NCBI GenBank assembly: GCA_018398585.1
Contig: JAGTTD010000010.1
Location: 19,156,005 to 19,220,004 of the forward strand
DNA from: Simmondsia chinensis
Lineage: Eukaryota > Streptophyta > Magnoliopsida > Caryophyllales > Simmondsiaceae
Direction: 5' to 3'
DNA length: 64,000 nt
Position numbers and translations under genes: made by a program. The notes under the pieces are model-generated. The model was not told the origin of the DNA. It saw only the letters and a list, made by a program, of their open reading frames with translations, and made no database searches. Of this stretch, positions 32,595 to 43,490 are shown piece by piece (position 1 is the first letter of the stretch; the number at the start of each line of letters is the position of its first letter).

Positions 32595-32860
32595 TGTCAT
32601 GAGTTGTATTGAATTGTATTCTAAGGTTATCTTAGGCTTTTAGTAGGAACGGTAGTTAGGTTTTGAATCGGTTTTGTCAAAAACTTAAGCACCCTTTATT
32701 AGGAGCTCTATTCTTATATGGATGATATAAATAGTGGTTAGTTAATTGTATTTTGGCATGTGAATGAATAAACAAGATATTTTCTCCTCTCATCTTCTTC
32801 TTCTATCTTCTTTTCTCATCTAAACTCTAATTCCCCTAGTTATGATCCAAGATCTTAACA
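32595..32860 (+). repeat. element D 5' LTR
   Basis: 266 bp, TGTCATGAGTTGTATTG to GATCTTAACA. A TATA box (GATATAAATAGTGG) lies at 32724-32737. The sister LTR at 51552 is 267 bp and similar throughout. Confidence 0.85.
32725..32733 (+). promoter_or_regulatory. TATA box of element D 5' LTR
   Basis: ATATAAATAG within the LTR, with a matching motif at the same position in the 3' LTR (about 51683-51693). Confidence 0.6.
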
Positions 32861-32877
32861 ATTGGTATCAGAGCTTG
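32861..32877 (+). other. element D primer-binding site, tRNA-Met type
   Basis: ATTGGTATCAGAGCTTG, an exact copy of the common tRNA-Met site, directly after the LTR. Confidence 0.9.
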
Positions 32878-33156
32878 AGTTTTGCTTCGATTGATTCAAT
32901 CTGGCAAAGGGGAAGAAACAGGTAGCTACGGCTTCCAATATAGCTGGAGATAGCTATCTTTCGGATCATATGCATCAACTATAAAAGCAACTTCGTGATC
33001 TTATTGTTGCGATTAGAAATCTTAACTGTATGTAGGAGTAGATGCAGCAGCAAATCTCTGGTATAAAAGATAAGATGAGGCAAGGCTTGGATGCTGAAGT
33101 TCCTGATGCTGTACCCCCTATTGGAACTAATGAGAGACCTCTAGATCCATTGTTTC
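32878..33156 (+). pseudogene. element D leader and gag start, first fragment
   Basis: The frame near 33060-33156 reads MRQGLDAEVPDAVPP and ERPLDPLF, then runs into the insertion of C. After C the same frame continues at 36076 (PFPKMIETSIVHANLGQSSS), so this is a disrupted gag N-terminus. Stops are present upstream. Confidence 0.6.
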
Positions 33157-33540
33157 TATCATGATTGTGATATTGGAGTTAAGTAGTAATAAGTCATAAG
33201 TAATAGTTTTGTAGCTCATTTCAATAATGGTCATGTTTTTGCCTTAGTTCTTGTAATAAGTCGATTGTCAAGTGTACTTGTGCTTTGCTTCCAGCTCTTA
33301 AATTGCCATTAGTGAAGTACTATACAAATAGGTGAGTTCATCAATGGTAATGTCATATGATGAGTGATAATTGATATCTCTTTCTCTCTCAACTATAATT
33401 CTTCTCTTCTCTTCTCTATTCTCTCTTAATCTCATCTTATTCTCATTAATCTTCATCTATTTCACTTCTTATCTCATCTCATACTCTTTTATCCCTCTTT
33501 TTTTCTAGGTTATGATTAAGATTCAACTTGAATCATAACA
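33157..33540 (+). repeat. element C 5' LTR
   Basis: 384 bp; starts TATCATGATTGTG where the sister starts TGTCATGATCATG (TG mutated to TA) and ends GAATCATAACA. Contains a CT-rich stretch (TCTCTTTCTCTCTC, TCTTCTCTTCTCTTC) at about 33378-33480. Confidence 0.8.
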
Positions 33541-33557
33541 ATTGGTATCAGAGCTTG
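33541..33557 (+). other. element C primer-binding site, tRNA-Met type
   Basis: ATTGGTATCAGAGCTTG immediately after the 5' LTR. Confidence 0.9.
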
Positions 33558-34325
33558 TGAATTTGCTTCAAATTGAGTTGAATTGACTCCAATTTGATTA
33601 TATTAGAATTAAATCGAGCTAATTTCCTGTCAAAATTCTTGATCATATTGTAATTGATCAAGATCATGCTATATTGAGGACATTCAAGACATTCAAGATT
33701 ATGTTGTATTTGATCAAGATCGTGCTGAATTTGATATCAAGTGATGCTGTAAGCTCATTTCGATCAAGATTCTAAATTGAATCTGATGTTAAGGTGATTG
33801 CATAGCTGATTCTTATGACTTGTGCTATTGCTTCATCGATCCAGCTGGAATTGCATTCAAATCAGCTGAATCTATATTGGATTTGCTGAATTAACCTCAA
33901 TCTAGCTTCAGTACATCAATCAAACAGAAGTGCTGAGTAGTGGCTGCGATTGTATTGCAATTCTAAAGTAATCAATTGTAGTACACTCACACACATTATA
34001 CTTGGCGACTGTATTTGATAGTGTTGAATTCACTTTGAACAAGATAGTGCCGCATTGGACGTTAGTTCTGCTTGTTTAGATTAAAAGTGATCAAGAAGTT
34101 CAACTCAAAGGTTACGGTTCAAGTGATTTGAAGTTGAACTTGTGACCTGGCTCCAGGTTCACTGATTTTGTTGGAATTGTACTGGATGCTATTGGCTTAA
34201 GATTGAACTTCCTGAATCAATAACACATCTAGTGGCTGAAGTGCATAATCAAGTCTCAACACTTGTACTTGACTTGAACTACTACATTTGTGAACTGCTG
34301 CTAATTGGGAATCAATCTGGCCAGA
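33558..34325 (+). other. element C leader
   Basis: Long AT-rich leader of about 770 bp with many TTGATCAAG-like phrases; no coding frame. Confidence 0.5.
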
Positions 34326-35475
34326 AGAGAGAGACTAATTGAAATGGTTGGAGGTGTTACTACTCGATCACAAGTTGCAACATATGCTGAAGCAGCTACT
34401 GGAACCACTCTTGGTGCTGCTGTCAATGTGGTAAATGTTGTTGGTGGTGTTGTTGGAGGTATTGTTGAACAAATGGCAATGTGGTAGCAGCAAACGCAAG
34501 AGATGTTTCCAGCATTTGAGCAAAGATTACACATGAGGCCAGAGCAATTTAGGCAAAAACTTGAGCAGCGATTAAATGGGATGTAAAAACAACTCAATAG
34601 ACAAGCTATTCCTCTTGGTGCTGGTATCCCACCTTCATTGCAACATCAAGAAAGGACTACATCATCTTTTACTTCTGTTGGTACCAAGAATGCTGCTATT
34701 GGGCCTTTTCAAGATAGGCTTCCAGACCATATAGCTCATAGACAAGTGGAAGAACAAGAATAAACAAGAGTAGTGGTGAGAAGAGCTTGGTTCAAATAGC
34801 CTAAGGTTGAACTTGATGCTTTCAATGGTACTCAACCACAATCTTGGATTAGGAGATGTGAAAGATACTTTAGGTTCTATGCCACTCTAGAGGAGAGAAG
34901 GCTGAATTGGCCGTGACCTATTTGCAAGGACATCAATAAGTTTGGTACCATAGCTTAATCCTTGGCAATCCATCCATAACGTGGTAAGAATTTGTGGACT
35001 AATTGTGTGAAAGGTATAGTAGTGGACAATTTCAACAAGTTAGCTCGAGTGAGTAGTGTCAAGGAATACATGACTCGGGTCGAAAATTTGAAGGCAAGAA
35101 TGATGTCCATAAATCCAGGAACAAAGGAGGCCTGTTATATTTCTAGCTTCATTAGTGGCCTCAAACCCAAGATTTGGGTCTAATGCTTATTCGAAGGCTA
35201 GATTGTATGAATCTACCGTACTAACCAACTTTGAAGAGGTTATGGGAAATCATTCAGTGGCTCCCTTATCGCAAGTTGCACCTGAAGGACCTAAAGTATT
35301 GAGTTCGGAGGATAAAAAAGCACAAAAACTATGCTTCAAGTGTAATCAGAGGTACTACTTTGGTCACAAATGTAATCCTCAACATTTAATGGTAGTGATG
35401 CGAACTAAGATTGAAGAGGTTCATGGGGAACGTTTAGAGCAAGACAATCAAGTTAGGGAAAGTTTGAAGGTTTAG
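34326..35475 (+). pseudogene. element C gag
   Basis: Front: MVGGVTTRSQVATYAEAATG (34344 on), then a Gln-rich helix region with stops. Middle: VELDAFNGTQPQSWIRRCER then YFRFYATLEE (about 34808-34895), the retrotransposon gag core. Then NKLARVSSVKEYMTRVENLK (35034-35093), YISSFISGLKPK and KAQKLCFKCNQRYYFGHKCN (35320-35376), which holds a single zinc knuckle C-x2-C-x4-H-x4-C (CFKCNQRYYFGHKC; spacing C2-x6-H-x1-C by eye is slightly unusual). Stops and a few frame changes. Gag coats the element RNA. Confidence 0.75.
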
Positions 35476-35673
35476 ACATAGATTCAAGCAGCACAATGGT
35501 TCACAAATTGACGTCAAGGGTCATTGTGCTCGTTCGGCTACGGCATACTACTTCAAAATCAAAAGTTTGCACCAACTAATTCATTTCTAGCTAAAATTTC
35601 AAAAGTTCCAGCGTCAATAGGACTTCTTCTAGTCAATGCTCTCTACTAAGATTCTTGAGGACAAGAATCTCTT

Positions 35674-35700
35674 GGGGGGGGGGGGGGGGGGGGGGAGTAT
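35674..35700 (+). other. element C polypurine tract with 22-G run
   Basis: 22 consecutive G at 35674-35695 followed by AGTAT and the 3' LTR. Sister families in this window have 5-6 G here (for example GGGTGGGGGAGTATTG at 51539). The run was expanded after or during insertion. Confidence 0.8.
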
Positions 35701-36070
35701 TGTCATGATCATGATATTGGAGTTAATTAGTAATAAGTCGTAAGTACTAATTTAGTAGCTCATTTCAATAATGGTCATGTTTTTGCCTTAGTTCTTATAA
35801 TAAGTTGGTTGTTAAGTGTCCTTGTTGCATCTAGCTCTTAAACCACCATTAGTGAAGTATTGTATAAGTAGGTGAGTTCATCCATTGTAATGTCATATGA
35901 TGAATGATAATTGATATCTCTTTCTCTCTCAACTATAATTCTTCTCTTCTCTTCTCTATTCTCTCTTAGTGTCATCTAACTCTCCCTAATCTTCATCTAG
36001 TTCAATGCTTATCTCATCTCATATTCTTTTATCCCTAGGTTATGATCAAGATTCATCTTGAATCATAACA
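35701..36070 (+). repeat. element C 3' LTR
   Basis: 370 bp, TGTCATGATCATGATATTGG to GAATCATAACA, similar to the 5' LTR except small indels and substitutions. Confidence 0.85.
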
Positions 36071-36179
36071 GTTTCCTTTTCCCAAGATGATTGAAACAAG
36101 CATTGTGCATGCTAATTTGGGTCAATCTTCTTCAAACTTTAGACAACCTAAGGTAGAAATGGATCGATTTGAAAGTTCA
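36071..36179 (+). pseudogene. element D gag, second fragment
   Basis: Frame reads PFPKMIETSIVHANLGQSSS and FRQPKVEMDRFESS, then element F begins. After F the frame continues with PKSWIKRCERYFCFYGIAEH at 51064. The RQPKV..D.F.....QSW phrase is the gypsy gag start also seen in A (RQPKVAIDTFDESQPQS). Confidence 0.75.
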
Positions 36180-37567
36180 TGATGCTTGGTGTTTGCTTAG
36201 CAAGTTCACTAAGTCATATCAAGTAATATATAAATGAGTAGATTATCATCCCACTAGGATTGTTTATTGAATGAATACCGAAATTAGTAGTTTCGGCACT
36301 ATTTAGAAGACAGAAATTTGTAGTTTTTGATATGAAACGAAACAAAATGGAAAAGAATGAAAGTGTTTACTAACTTTTATGAAATTTGTACTAATTTTAG
36401 ATGATTTTAATGATTTATTAAGATACAAGGCATCCAATTTTGCCTGTTTCACCAATACGTTTTTCTATTCTCAATATTCAAGTTATTTACTACGTGTTGA
36501 TGGTTGAAAACCCTAATTTACTAAATATTCTCTCTAAACAACATTTATCATGCGCTTTTATATATTAACACATCAATCTCTTGCATGAATTTAAATAAGA
36601 AAAGAGTTTTGAAGATCCATGGTTTTCACTTAAGACCATACAAATCGCATTAATCTAGCATTCGCTCAATTAGTGATGTTTATCACTTTATAAATTATCA
36701 CAAATCTCCTCTTGGACTCATTATGAATCATTATAGGCTTTGAATGGTGATCAAGCATTCAAAACTCATGAAGAAAAATAATAAACACTCAAACAGCGCA
36801 ATAAACAAACTTTGAATACGTTTAGCCTTAGAAAGACAAAATTAGTTCATGTTATACATAATATAAAGCAAAATTAAGACAAAATCCATGAACTTAAAAA
36901 ATAAAAGGATAGAAAGAACTTAAAAATGCAAAATTACAAAGCAAACTTTCTTACTTCACTCTTTTCTCCTTCTCACGGTTTCACCAATGTTTTTCTACTT
37001 TGTAATTGATTTTTGCAGAGTGAATTGATGCTGAAACACTTCTTCAACACCCCTATTTGTAGTATTTGAGGATGGGAAGTCATGAAATAAAAAATTAATA
37101 CTAGTTCTTCCTTATTTGTTCTTCTTGCAGCCCATTGACATCCATTTTCAACTTTTGAAACAACTTGCTCATTTCTTCATTTTTTTTTTCTCCACTTTGC
37201 ACCCAAAACTCAGCCTTTACATCAAGTTCTATGTGTTCATGAAGTGTTCAAGAAGTTCTTGCACTTTATTTTTCCAATTAGTCGCCCAAAATTGGGATCT
37301 GTAACAACTTGTTCATGTTGTTGTTGTTTCCTTGCATTACCGTGTAGAATTAATGTGTTTAGCCTATTTTTTGGTTTTTTTTATATATCTTGCATTCACT
37401 TGTTGATTTTGATGATAAAACCTAGCAAGAGTTAGCATAAAATGAGTGTTTTTGCAAGGAAATAGCAATAGGAGCGAAAAAAAGCAAAGCGATAAAATTT
37501 TGATGTAAAATGGTTAGAAAATGAACCTAAATGATATGAATAATTATATGCTAAATTAGAATTATCA
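36180..37567 (-). repeat. element F left (3') LTR
   Basis: 1,388 bp in plus reading from TGATGCTTGGTGTTTGC to CTAAATTAGAATTATCA. It shows H-family landmarks (TCTTGCATGAATTTAAATAAG, TTATGAATCATTATAGGC). Confidence 0.8.
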
Positions 37568-37572
37568 AAATA
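37568..37572. repeat. target-site duplication AAATA of element A (left copy)
   Basis: AAATA before A's LTR; the partner is 48329-48333. Joined, the site reads TTATCA-AAATACCTCC, matching TTATCA-AATACCCC at H's LTR border (15267-15280). Confidence 0.85.
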
Positions 37573-37901
37573 TGTTATGATTCAAGATCAGTCTTGAATC
37601 ATAACGTAGGATAGAAGAGGAATTAGAGTTGAGAAGTAGACAATTAAGAAGGAAAGTAGAGAAATCGAGAGAGTTAGGGTTGAGAGCGAAGAATCCAAAT
37701 GTATTTAATCCAATGAATCCAATTATAAGAAAAAATCACTTATTTATACTAAAAAACTAAGTTGGTTGATCAAGACTGTCCAACAATACAATGAATTAAG
37801 ACTAAGGCCCAACCGACTTAACTAACTAAAGCCGCCTTCCTTTATTCAAACATTTACAAGAATTGCCAATGCTAAAACCTCTTATAGCCTCAATCATAAC
37901 A
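37573..37901 (-). repeat. element A left (3') LTR
   Basis: 329 bp in plus reading from TGTTATGATTCAAGATC to CTCAATCATAACA; its two ends form the inverted pair TGATTCAAGATC / GAATCATAAC also seen in the neighbouring families. Confidence 0.85.
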
Positions 37902-38088
37902 ATACTCCCTCCTTCAGAACATTCTTGACTCAAGAATGAAAGGCTGAAAATTGACTCTTGATGAAGATCAATCTCTCCCAAGTAGCATCTTTATAATCCA
38001 AATTAGCCCACTGCATCAACACCTCCTAACCTTGGTTGTTCAGTTGTTGAACCACACGTGAATCCAAGATAGCTGCTGGTTTCTCCAA
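37902..38088 (-). pseudogene. element A chromodomain, severed from integrase by element B
   Basis: Minus strand reads AAILDSRVVQQLNNQG, a stop, then EVLMQWANLDYKDATWERLI and FIKSQFSAFHS. The V-L-x-Q-W-x-N-L....ATWE pattern is the chromodomain found at the C-terminus of chromovirus integrases; it can bind methylated histone H3 and steer integration to heterochromatin. One in-frame stop. The polypurine tract follows. Confidence 0.75.
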
Positions 38089-38093
38089 GATAT

Positions 38094-38440
38094 TGTTATA
38101 GTCCAAGTAGAATCTTGGCTATAACCTAGGTGAGATAAAGGTTAGATGAGAAATAAAGTGAAAAGGAGATGAGAATTGAGAGAGAATTAGAGATGAGAGA
38201 GAGAAAATATCTTAAGAGAGAAGTTATATTTCATTGAATGAATGAATGAATCTTACAAGAACACCATTATTTATACTCTTACAAGATATGAACTTCAAAC
38301 AATGAATCAAGACACAAACTAAACATCAAGCAAAGAACAAGCTGCCGAAAAGGACCAAGAGTTAACCGCCAAAAACCAAAGCTCAACTAACATTCCCGCC
38401 TAAAACCACTTGAATAGCTAAACACCTTTGAGCTATGACA
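38094..38440 (-). repeat. element B left (3') LTR
   Basis: 347 bp in plus reading from TGTTATAGTCCAAGTAG to GAGCTATGACA. Differs from the right LTR by an extra GAAT copy near 38240 and a dozen or so substitutions. Confidence 0.9.
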
Positions 38441-38456
38441 ATACCCTCCCCTTAAA

Positions 38457-39700
38457 CTCATTCTTGTCTCAACAATGGAAAGAAGGGAATTGAGACTTCA
38501 AGAACCACCAATTTTCCCAAGATGCACTCTCTTTTCCCAAATTGGCCCACTGAACTAAGATGTGATCAACCTCTACTCCTTGTTGCTGCACGATCCACTT
38601 ATCTAGAAAAGCCACTTGTTCCTACAACATGATTCCTTGAACTGAAGCTAGCAGCGGTTCTGTTGCACAAACTGACCCCTTAGCCACTTGTTGCTTGAGC
38701 AGAGAGATGTGGAATGCGGGATGAACTAGATTGTCCGAAGGAAGCTCACGCCTGTAAGCCAGCCCTCCAATCTTTTCCAAAACCTTGTAAGGTCCAAAAT
38801 ACCGAGCACACAGCTTAATGTTTTTGTGCACTGCCATAGAATTCTGTTTGTAAGGCTGTAGCTTCAGGTACACCAAGTCCCTAACTGCAAAGCTTCTGTC
38901 AATTCTACCTTATCTACAAAATACTTCATTCGAGCTTGTGCAACCTGAAGATTATCTTTAAGCTACTGGACTAGCTATTTCCTCTGATTCAGAAGCTCAT
39001 TGACAGAATGGACATGAGAAGTTAATCCTTGACTCGTCAAAGGTGATGGAGGATCATACCCATATAAGGCCTTAAATGGAGAAGTACCAAAGGAGGCATG
39101 AGAATGAGTATTTTACCAATACTCTGCGAGTGTCAACCACCTGTTCCAATTCTTAGGATGCAAAAATGTCATCCCAAGCAAGTATTGCTCAGTGCACTAA
39201 TTCACTCTTTCGGTCTGTCCATCTGACTGAGGGTGATACAATGAACTTAAGGACAAGGTGGCTCCCAACAACAAGAACAACTCACTCCAAAAGTTGCTAG
39301 TAAACAGCTTATCCCAATCTGAAACAATCGATTAAGGAAGTCCATGTAACTTTTACACATGATCCAAGAAGAGCCTTGCTAACTTCTCAGCTAAAATAGG
39401 ATGGGAGAGAGCAATGAAATGCCCAAACTTGGTGAAGCGATCCACAACCACCCAAATGATCTCTCTACCCTTGGATTTAGGCAAGCCTTCAAAAAAATCC
39501 ATGCAGATATGTGTCCAAGCCCCTTCTGAAATAGCTAAAGGTTGCAACAACCCCTTATAGGAAGTGTGCTCCAGCTTAATCTGCTGGCAGACCTCACACT
39601 GCATTGGACATGTTCTTGCACTTCTTTCTTTAAACCTGGCCAATAAAAGTACTGCCTGACCCTATGATAAGTTCCATCCCTGTCGGAAGGCCCTCCCCAA
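38457..39700 (-). pseudogene. element B integrase with C-terminal chromodomain
   Basis: 39640-39353 minus: CEVCQQIKLEHTSYKGLLQP (end of the HHCC finger) and WTHICMDFFEGLPKSKGREI, VVVDRFTKFGHFIALSHP, the start of the D,D35E core. Further down, a degenerate VSDWDKLF- and QTERVN-type part of the core can be read at about 39320-39190. 38876-38622: VYLKLQPYKQ, LCARYFGPYKVLEKIGGLAY, VHPAFHISLLKQQV. 38600-38470 gives ILVQWANLGKESASWENWWF and LKSQFPSFH, the chromodomain. Integrase inserts the cDNA. Several stops, for example in the core at about 39350 and 39150. Confidence 0.85.
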
Positions 39701-39717
39701 GGAGAATAATGAAAAGC

Positions 39718-40353
39718 TTACAAGATCTGTTTCCTGAGCCATGTGCTATTGCTAATGTAAATCTTTTCCTTAACTCGCATAATGCCTTCTTTAACTGTCA
39801 CTTCAGCTTCTTCCTCTGCATTCTGTGGCTGAATCCAACTGGGAATGACATACTTCTGAGCATACACATCATTCTCATATGACTTAATGACTTCATTCGT
39901 CCACAAAGGAACCACTTGAGTCACTGCAGCACAGGTAGCTTCCTTTACATAATCCTCTTGTCTCCAGGATAGAGCATCTGCCACTAGATTTTCAGCCCCC
40001 TTCCTACATTCAATGGTATAATCCAGCCCAAGCATCTTCATGAGACCTTTTGTTTTCACTTTAGTAGAAATTCTTTGCTCAAGCAAATACTTGAGACTTT
40101 GATGATCAGTCTTAATCGCAAAATGGTACCCTTCCAAGTAATGCCTCCACTTTTGCACTGCTAACAAAATTTCCATGTACTCCTTCTCATAAATCGACAG
40201 CTTCTGATTCTTAGGACCCAAGCCTTGACTGAGATAGGCCAATGGCCTCCCGTTTTGTGACAGAATTGCTCCAATCCCCCTGCTACTCACATTAGTTTCT
40301 AGCACAAAGGGACGATTAAAGTTTGGCGTCACCAAAACTGGGGCTGAGATCAT
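39718..40353 (-). pseudogene. element B RNase H and start of integrase
   Basis: A 211-codon open piece. PVLVTPNFNRPFVLETNVSS (the usual catalytic D is changed: ETNVS instead of ETDAS), RGIGAILSQNGRPLAYLSQG, YEKEYMEILLAVQKWRHYLE, FAIKTDHQSLKYLLEQR and GAENLVADALSWR are the standard Ty3 RNase H blocks. The DAFS(A)-type first Asp appears as Asn, which would abolish activity. After it comes the linker to the integrase finger (YISNSTWLRKQIL). Confidence 0.85.
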
Positions 40354-41310
40354 GGATTTCTTAAGCTGATTGAAAGCTTCCCTTGTTGAATTATTCTAAT
40401 GAAAAGAGTCTTTCTTCAATAAATCTATCAAAGGCTGTGCTATCAGTCCATATCCAGCTATGAATCTTCTATAATAACTAGTTAAACCCAAGAATCCTCT
40501 CAACTATTTAACTGACTTTGGTTCCGGCCAATCCTCCATAACCTTGATCTTGTTGGGATCAGTTGCAACTCCCTTACCGGTGACAATATGACCCAAATAC
40601 TCCACTGGGCCCTTGGTAAAGGTGCACTTAGATAGTTTAGCAGACAATTTATGTTGCCTCATGACCTGAAACACCTTCTCCAGATGAATTAAGTGCTCCT
40701 GTAGTGTATGGCAGTAATCCAAAATATCATCGAAGAACACTAGCACAAACTTCCTCAAATATGGCTAGAGCAAGGAGTTTATCAAAGCCTGAAATGTAGT
40801 AGGAGTGTTGGATAGGCCAAAAGGCATCACAACAAACTCATAGTGGCCGTAGTGAATTCTAAAAGCTGTCTTTGGAATGTCCTGCTCTTGAACTCGAATT
40901 TGGTAGTACCCTTGCCTCAGATCTAGCTTGGAATAATACCAAGAATTATGAAGCTCATCCAAAAGATCATCAAGGATAGGTATAGGAAACTTTTCCATAA
41001 CTGTTATCGCATTGAGCTACCGGTAGTCTATGCACATTCTAGAGATCCATCCTTCTTCTTTACCAATATTACAGGTGCATCAAATGGGCTATGACTGTGT
41101 CTTATGAACTTCATTTGAAGCAGCTCCTCCACCTGCCTTTCTATCTCATTCTTTTGAGAATGAGGATACTTGTAGGGCCGCAAATTCATTGGGTTAGTTC
41201 CATCTTTCAGAGGAATAGCATGATCAAAACTCCTCCTTGGAGGTAAAATAATAGGCTGCTCAAATCGGTCACTATATTTCTGCAGCAGAGAATCCAAGAC
41301 TGCATCAAAA
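40354..41310 (-). pseudogene. element B reverse transcriptase
   Basis: 41297-41028: the protease-RT linker (LQKYSDRF), PYKYPHSQKNEIERQVEELL, IRHSHSPFDAPVILVKKKDG. 40998-40765: [53 protein letters not shown]. 40758-40504: [20 protein letters not shown] (FFDD is the catalytic Y/F-x-D-D) and CTFTKGPVEYLGHIVTGKGV. Stops fall between the pieces, for example at about 41000 and 40760. Copies element RNA into DNA. Confidence 0.88.
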
Positions 41311-41593
41311 TCATCTTAAGCCACTTCAGGAACAGCTGTGACAAAATAAAGCTATCCCACCCACTGATAGGTCCTCTTGTTAAGCAATTTCTGCAGGCCT
41401 TTAACCTCCATCAACTGAAGTTGTCCCTGCTTAACAATTCCCTTCAATTGAATCTACTCTTCATTCCTCTCAAAGGACACAGCAGGCTGAGCAAAATCAA
41501 AGAGAATGGGGCTAAAAGTTCGCCCAATACCATGTCGCAACCGCCCAACCTCAGAACCCTAAAATCATACTCAAACTTATGCCCTTGCATCTT

Positions 41594-41890
41594 TCAACTA
41601 AACCCCTTACACTTGGTATGAGTCAAGATGGAATTGCCATCAGCAACGGTGATAGATAAGGGACTGGTTTTAATCAGCTCTTGTCCCATAGCTCTAACCA
41701 CCTGAGGATCCACGAAGCTGTGTGTACTACCACTATCAATGAGTATCAACAATTCTCTTTGTCCCACTCTCCCTTTGATCTGGATGGTGTTATGAGCACC
41801 ACTCCCTGTTAAGGCCTTCACCGAGATTTCTACACCATTCTTCTCCTCAATTTCTTCCTCCAGTACCACATTATCTTCCATAGGCTCAAT
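41594..41890 (-). pseudogene. element B aspartic protease
   Basis: Minus strand: ALTGSGAHNTIQIKGRVGQR, ELLILIDSGSTHSFVDPQVV (active site D-S-G-S) and SPLSITVADGNSILTHTKC. Pepsin-like fold of retroviral type that matures Gag-Pol. Below 41594 the LGxDWL-type follow-on segment is visible in broken form near 41500. Confidence 0.85.
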
Positions 41891-42987
41891 GACATCACCT
41901 GCATCCTCTCTTCAGCAGCTTCAACCCCGGAAGCTACCATCAGATATTTGGGATCACACTTGTGCCAAAACAAGTACCTCTGATTACAGTTATAACACAG
42001 CTTCTAAGGCTTCTTTTTGTCACTAGTGCTTCCTTTATTGAAGGCTTAAGAAGGTCTTGAAGAAATGTTTCCGGTGGTAACAGCCTTTTCTTTTAGTAGA
42101 ATCAAAAGGATTTATCACAGTGCTCTCCACCTTCCTAGCTTTGCAATATGCTTGGGACAGTGTTTCTAGATCGAACGCCTTCACCATGTGCTTGATCTTA
42201 GGCTTGAGCCCACTCACAAAACTGGAGATATAATGCGACTCTGGAGCCCCTGGTTAAACACTGAGCATGCAAGCTCTCAGTCCTTCAAAGATCCTCATAT
42301 AGTCCTTCACTGAAGAAACCTGAGGCACCTTGTTGCAGTTATCCACCACCTCACTCACATCTTCATCTCCAAATCGATCACAAAGTTCATTTGCAAACTC
42401 AGTCCAAGATATTGCGGGATTACTTCGCATCAAACTGTAATACCAAACCTCTAATTCACCACGCAAATAAACTGCAGCTTGCTCAACCTTTTCATGCTCT
42501 TCAATATTGTAAAAACGAAAGTATCTTTTACACTTTCTTACCCAAGATTGAGGCAATGTACCATCGAAAGGCTTTAAATCCACTTGAGGTTGTCTAAAAT
42601 TGCCGCTCCTTGAGCTAGAATTACCCTCACTGCTTTCATCAGGAGTTGGCCTTGGTTCTGGAGGTCTTTCTTGTTGGCTAGGATGAGGTGTTGGCCTTGG
42701 TTCTAGTGGCCTTAGTTGCTGGCTAGCAAGCTAAAGTATGCCTGCACCAGGAGGCTGTTGCTGCCTCTCAAATCTCTTTTGCAAATTGGATATCTGCTGT
42801 GAAATTTCCTGTGAAATGTGCTGAGACTATGTCTCAAATTTCCTTTCAATGTTCTGATGTATAGTTTGCATCATTGCCATCATCTGATCCCAGCGATCAT
42901 TCTAATTAACTCCACCATCAGCACCAGTAATTGCTGCAGCATAACATTTTGAGAAGCATTGGCATGAGTTGTAGGTCCACAAACCAT
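41891..42987 (-). pseudogene. element B gag
   Basis: Likely start ATG 42987 (MVCGPTTHANASQNVMLQQL). 42583-42254: DLKPFDGTLPQSWVRKCKRY, FRFYNIEEHEKVEQAAVYLR, WYYSLMRSNPAISWTEFANE, LCDRFGDEDVSEVVDNCNKV, the retrotransposon gag domain. 42217-42080: SGLKPKIKHMVKAFDLETLS. Near 41950-42010 a zinc knuckle (LCYNCNQRYLFWHKCDP). Stops and frame changes split these blocks. Confidence 0.85.
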
Positions 42988-43110
42988 GTGATAAGATCGT
43001 CTATGTCTAGCCAGATTTCAATTCAAACTAAATTTAGCACGATCAAGCCTGAGATCCTTGCAATTCGATCGAACTGAACTCAATTTGAATCCGATCAATC
43101 AAGAACGCAA

Positions 43111-43125
43111 GGCTCTGATACCAAA
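43111..43125 (-). other. element B primer-binding site, tRNA-Met type
   Basis: On the element strand TTTGGTATCAGAGCC, directly after the 5' LTR. Confidence 0.9.
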
Positions 43126-43468
43126 TGTTATAGTCCAAGTAGAATCTTGGCCATAACCTAGGTGAGATAGAGGTTAGATGAGAAATGAAGTGAAAAGGAG
43201 ATGAGAATTGAGAGAGAATTAGAGATGAGAGAGAGAAAATATCTCAAGAGAGAAGTTATATTTCATTGAATGAATGAATCTTACAAGAACACCATTATTT
43301 ATACTCTTATAAGATATGACCTTCAAACAATGAATCAAGACACAAACTAAACATGAAGCAAAGAACAAGCCGCCAAAAAGGACCAAGACTTAACCGCCAA
43401 AGACCAAAGCTCAACTAACATTCCCGCCTAAAACCACTTGAACAGCTAAACACCTTCGGGCTATTACC
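43126..43468 (-). repeat. element B right (5') LTR
   Basis: 343 bp in plus reading from TGTTATAGTCCAAG to GGGCTATTACC; the last bases have mutated from TATGACA. TATA-like GAGTATAAATAATGG (minus strand) near 43300. Confidence 0.88.
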
Positions 43469-43490
43469 GATATCCCCACTAGCTGTTGTT

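Larger units (their letters stand above)
33157..36070 (+). mobile_element. element C: gag-only gypsy element
   Basis: LTRs 33157-33540 and 35701-36070, tRNA-Met primer site, gag, a polypurine tract expanded to 22 G, and perfect TSD GTTTC (33152-33156, 36071-36075). Between gag (ends about 35475) and the 3' LTR only ~220 bp remain, so protease and pol are missing. It sits in D's gag. The family resembles that of fragment L (54621-55593): both contain the phrase QLNR(Q/P)AI(P/H)LGAG in gag. Confidence 0.85.
38094..43468 (-). mobile_element. element B: near-complete chromovirus nested in element A
   Basis: 5,375 bp, LTRs 38094-38440 and 43126-43468, primer site GGTATCAGAGCC (43111-43125 reversed), polypurine tract AAGGGGAGGGTATTG (38441-38456 reversed), perfect TSD GATAT (38089-38093, 43469-43473). 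All gag-pol domains are present in order, each readable over most of its length but with scattered stops. Same family as A or a close sister by LTR ends and protein motifs. The last insertion in the nest. Confidence 0.9.
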
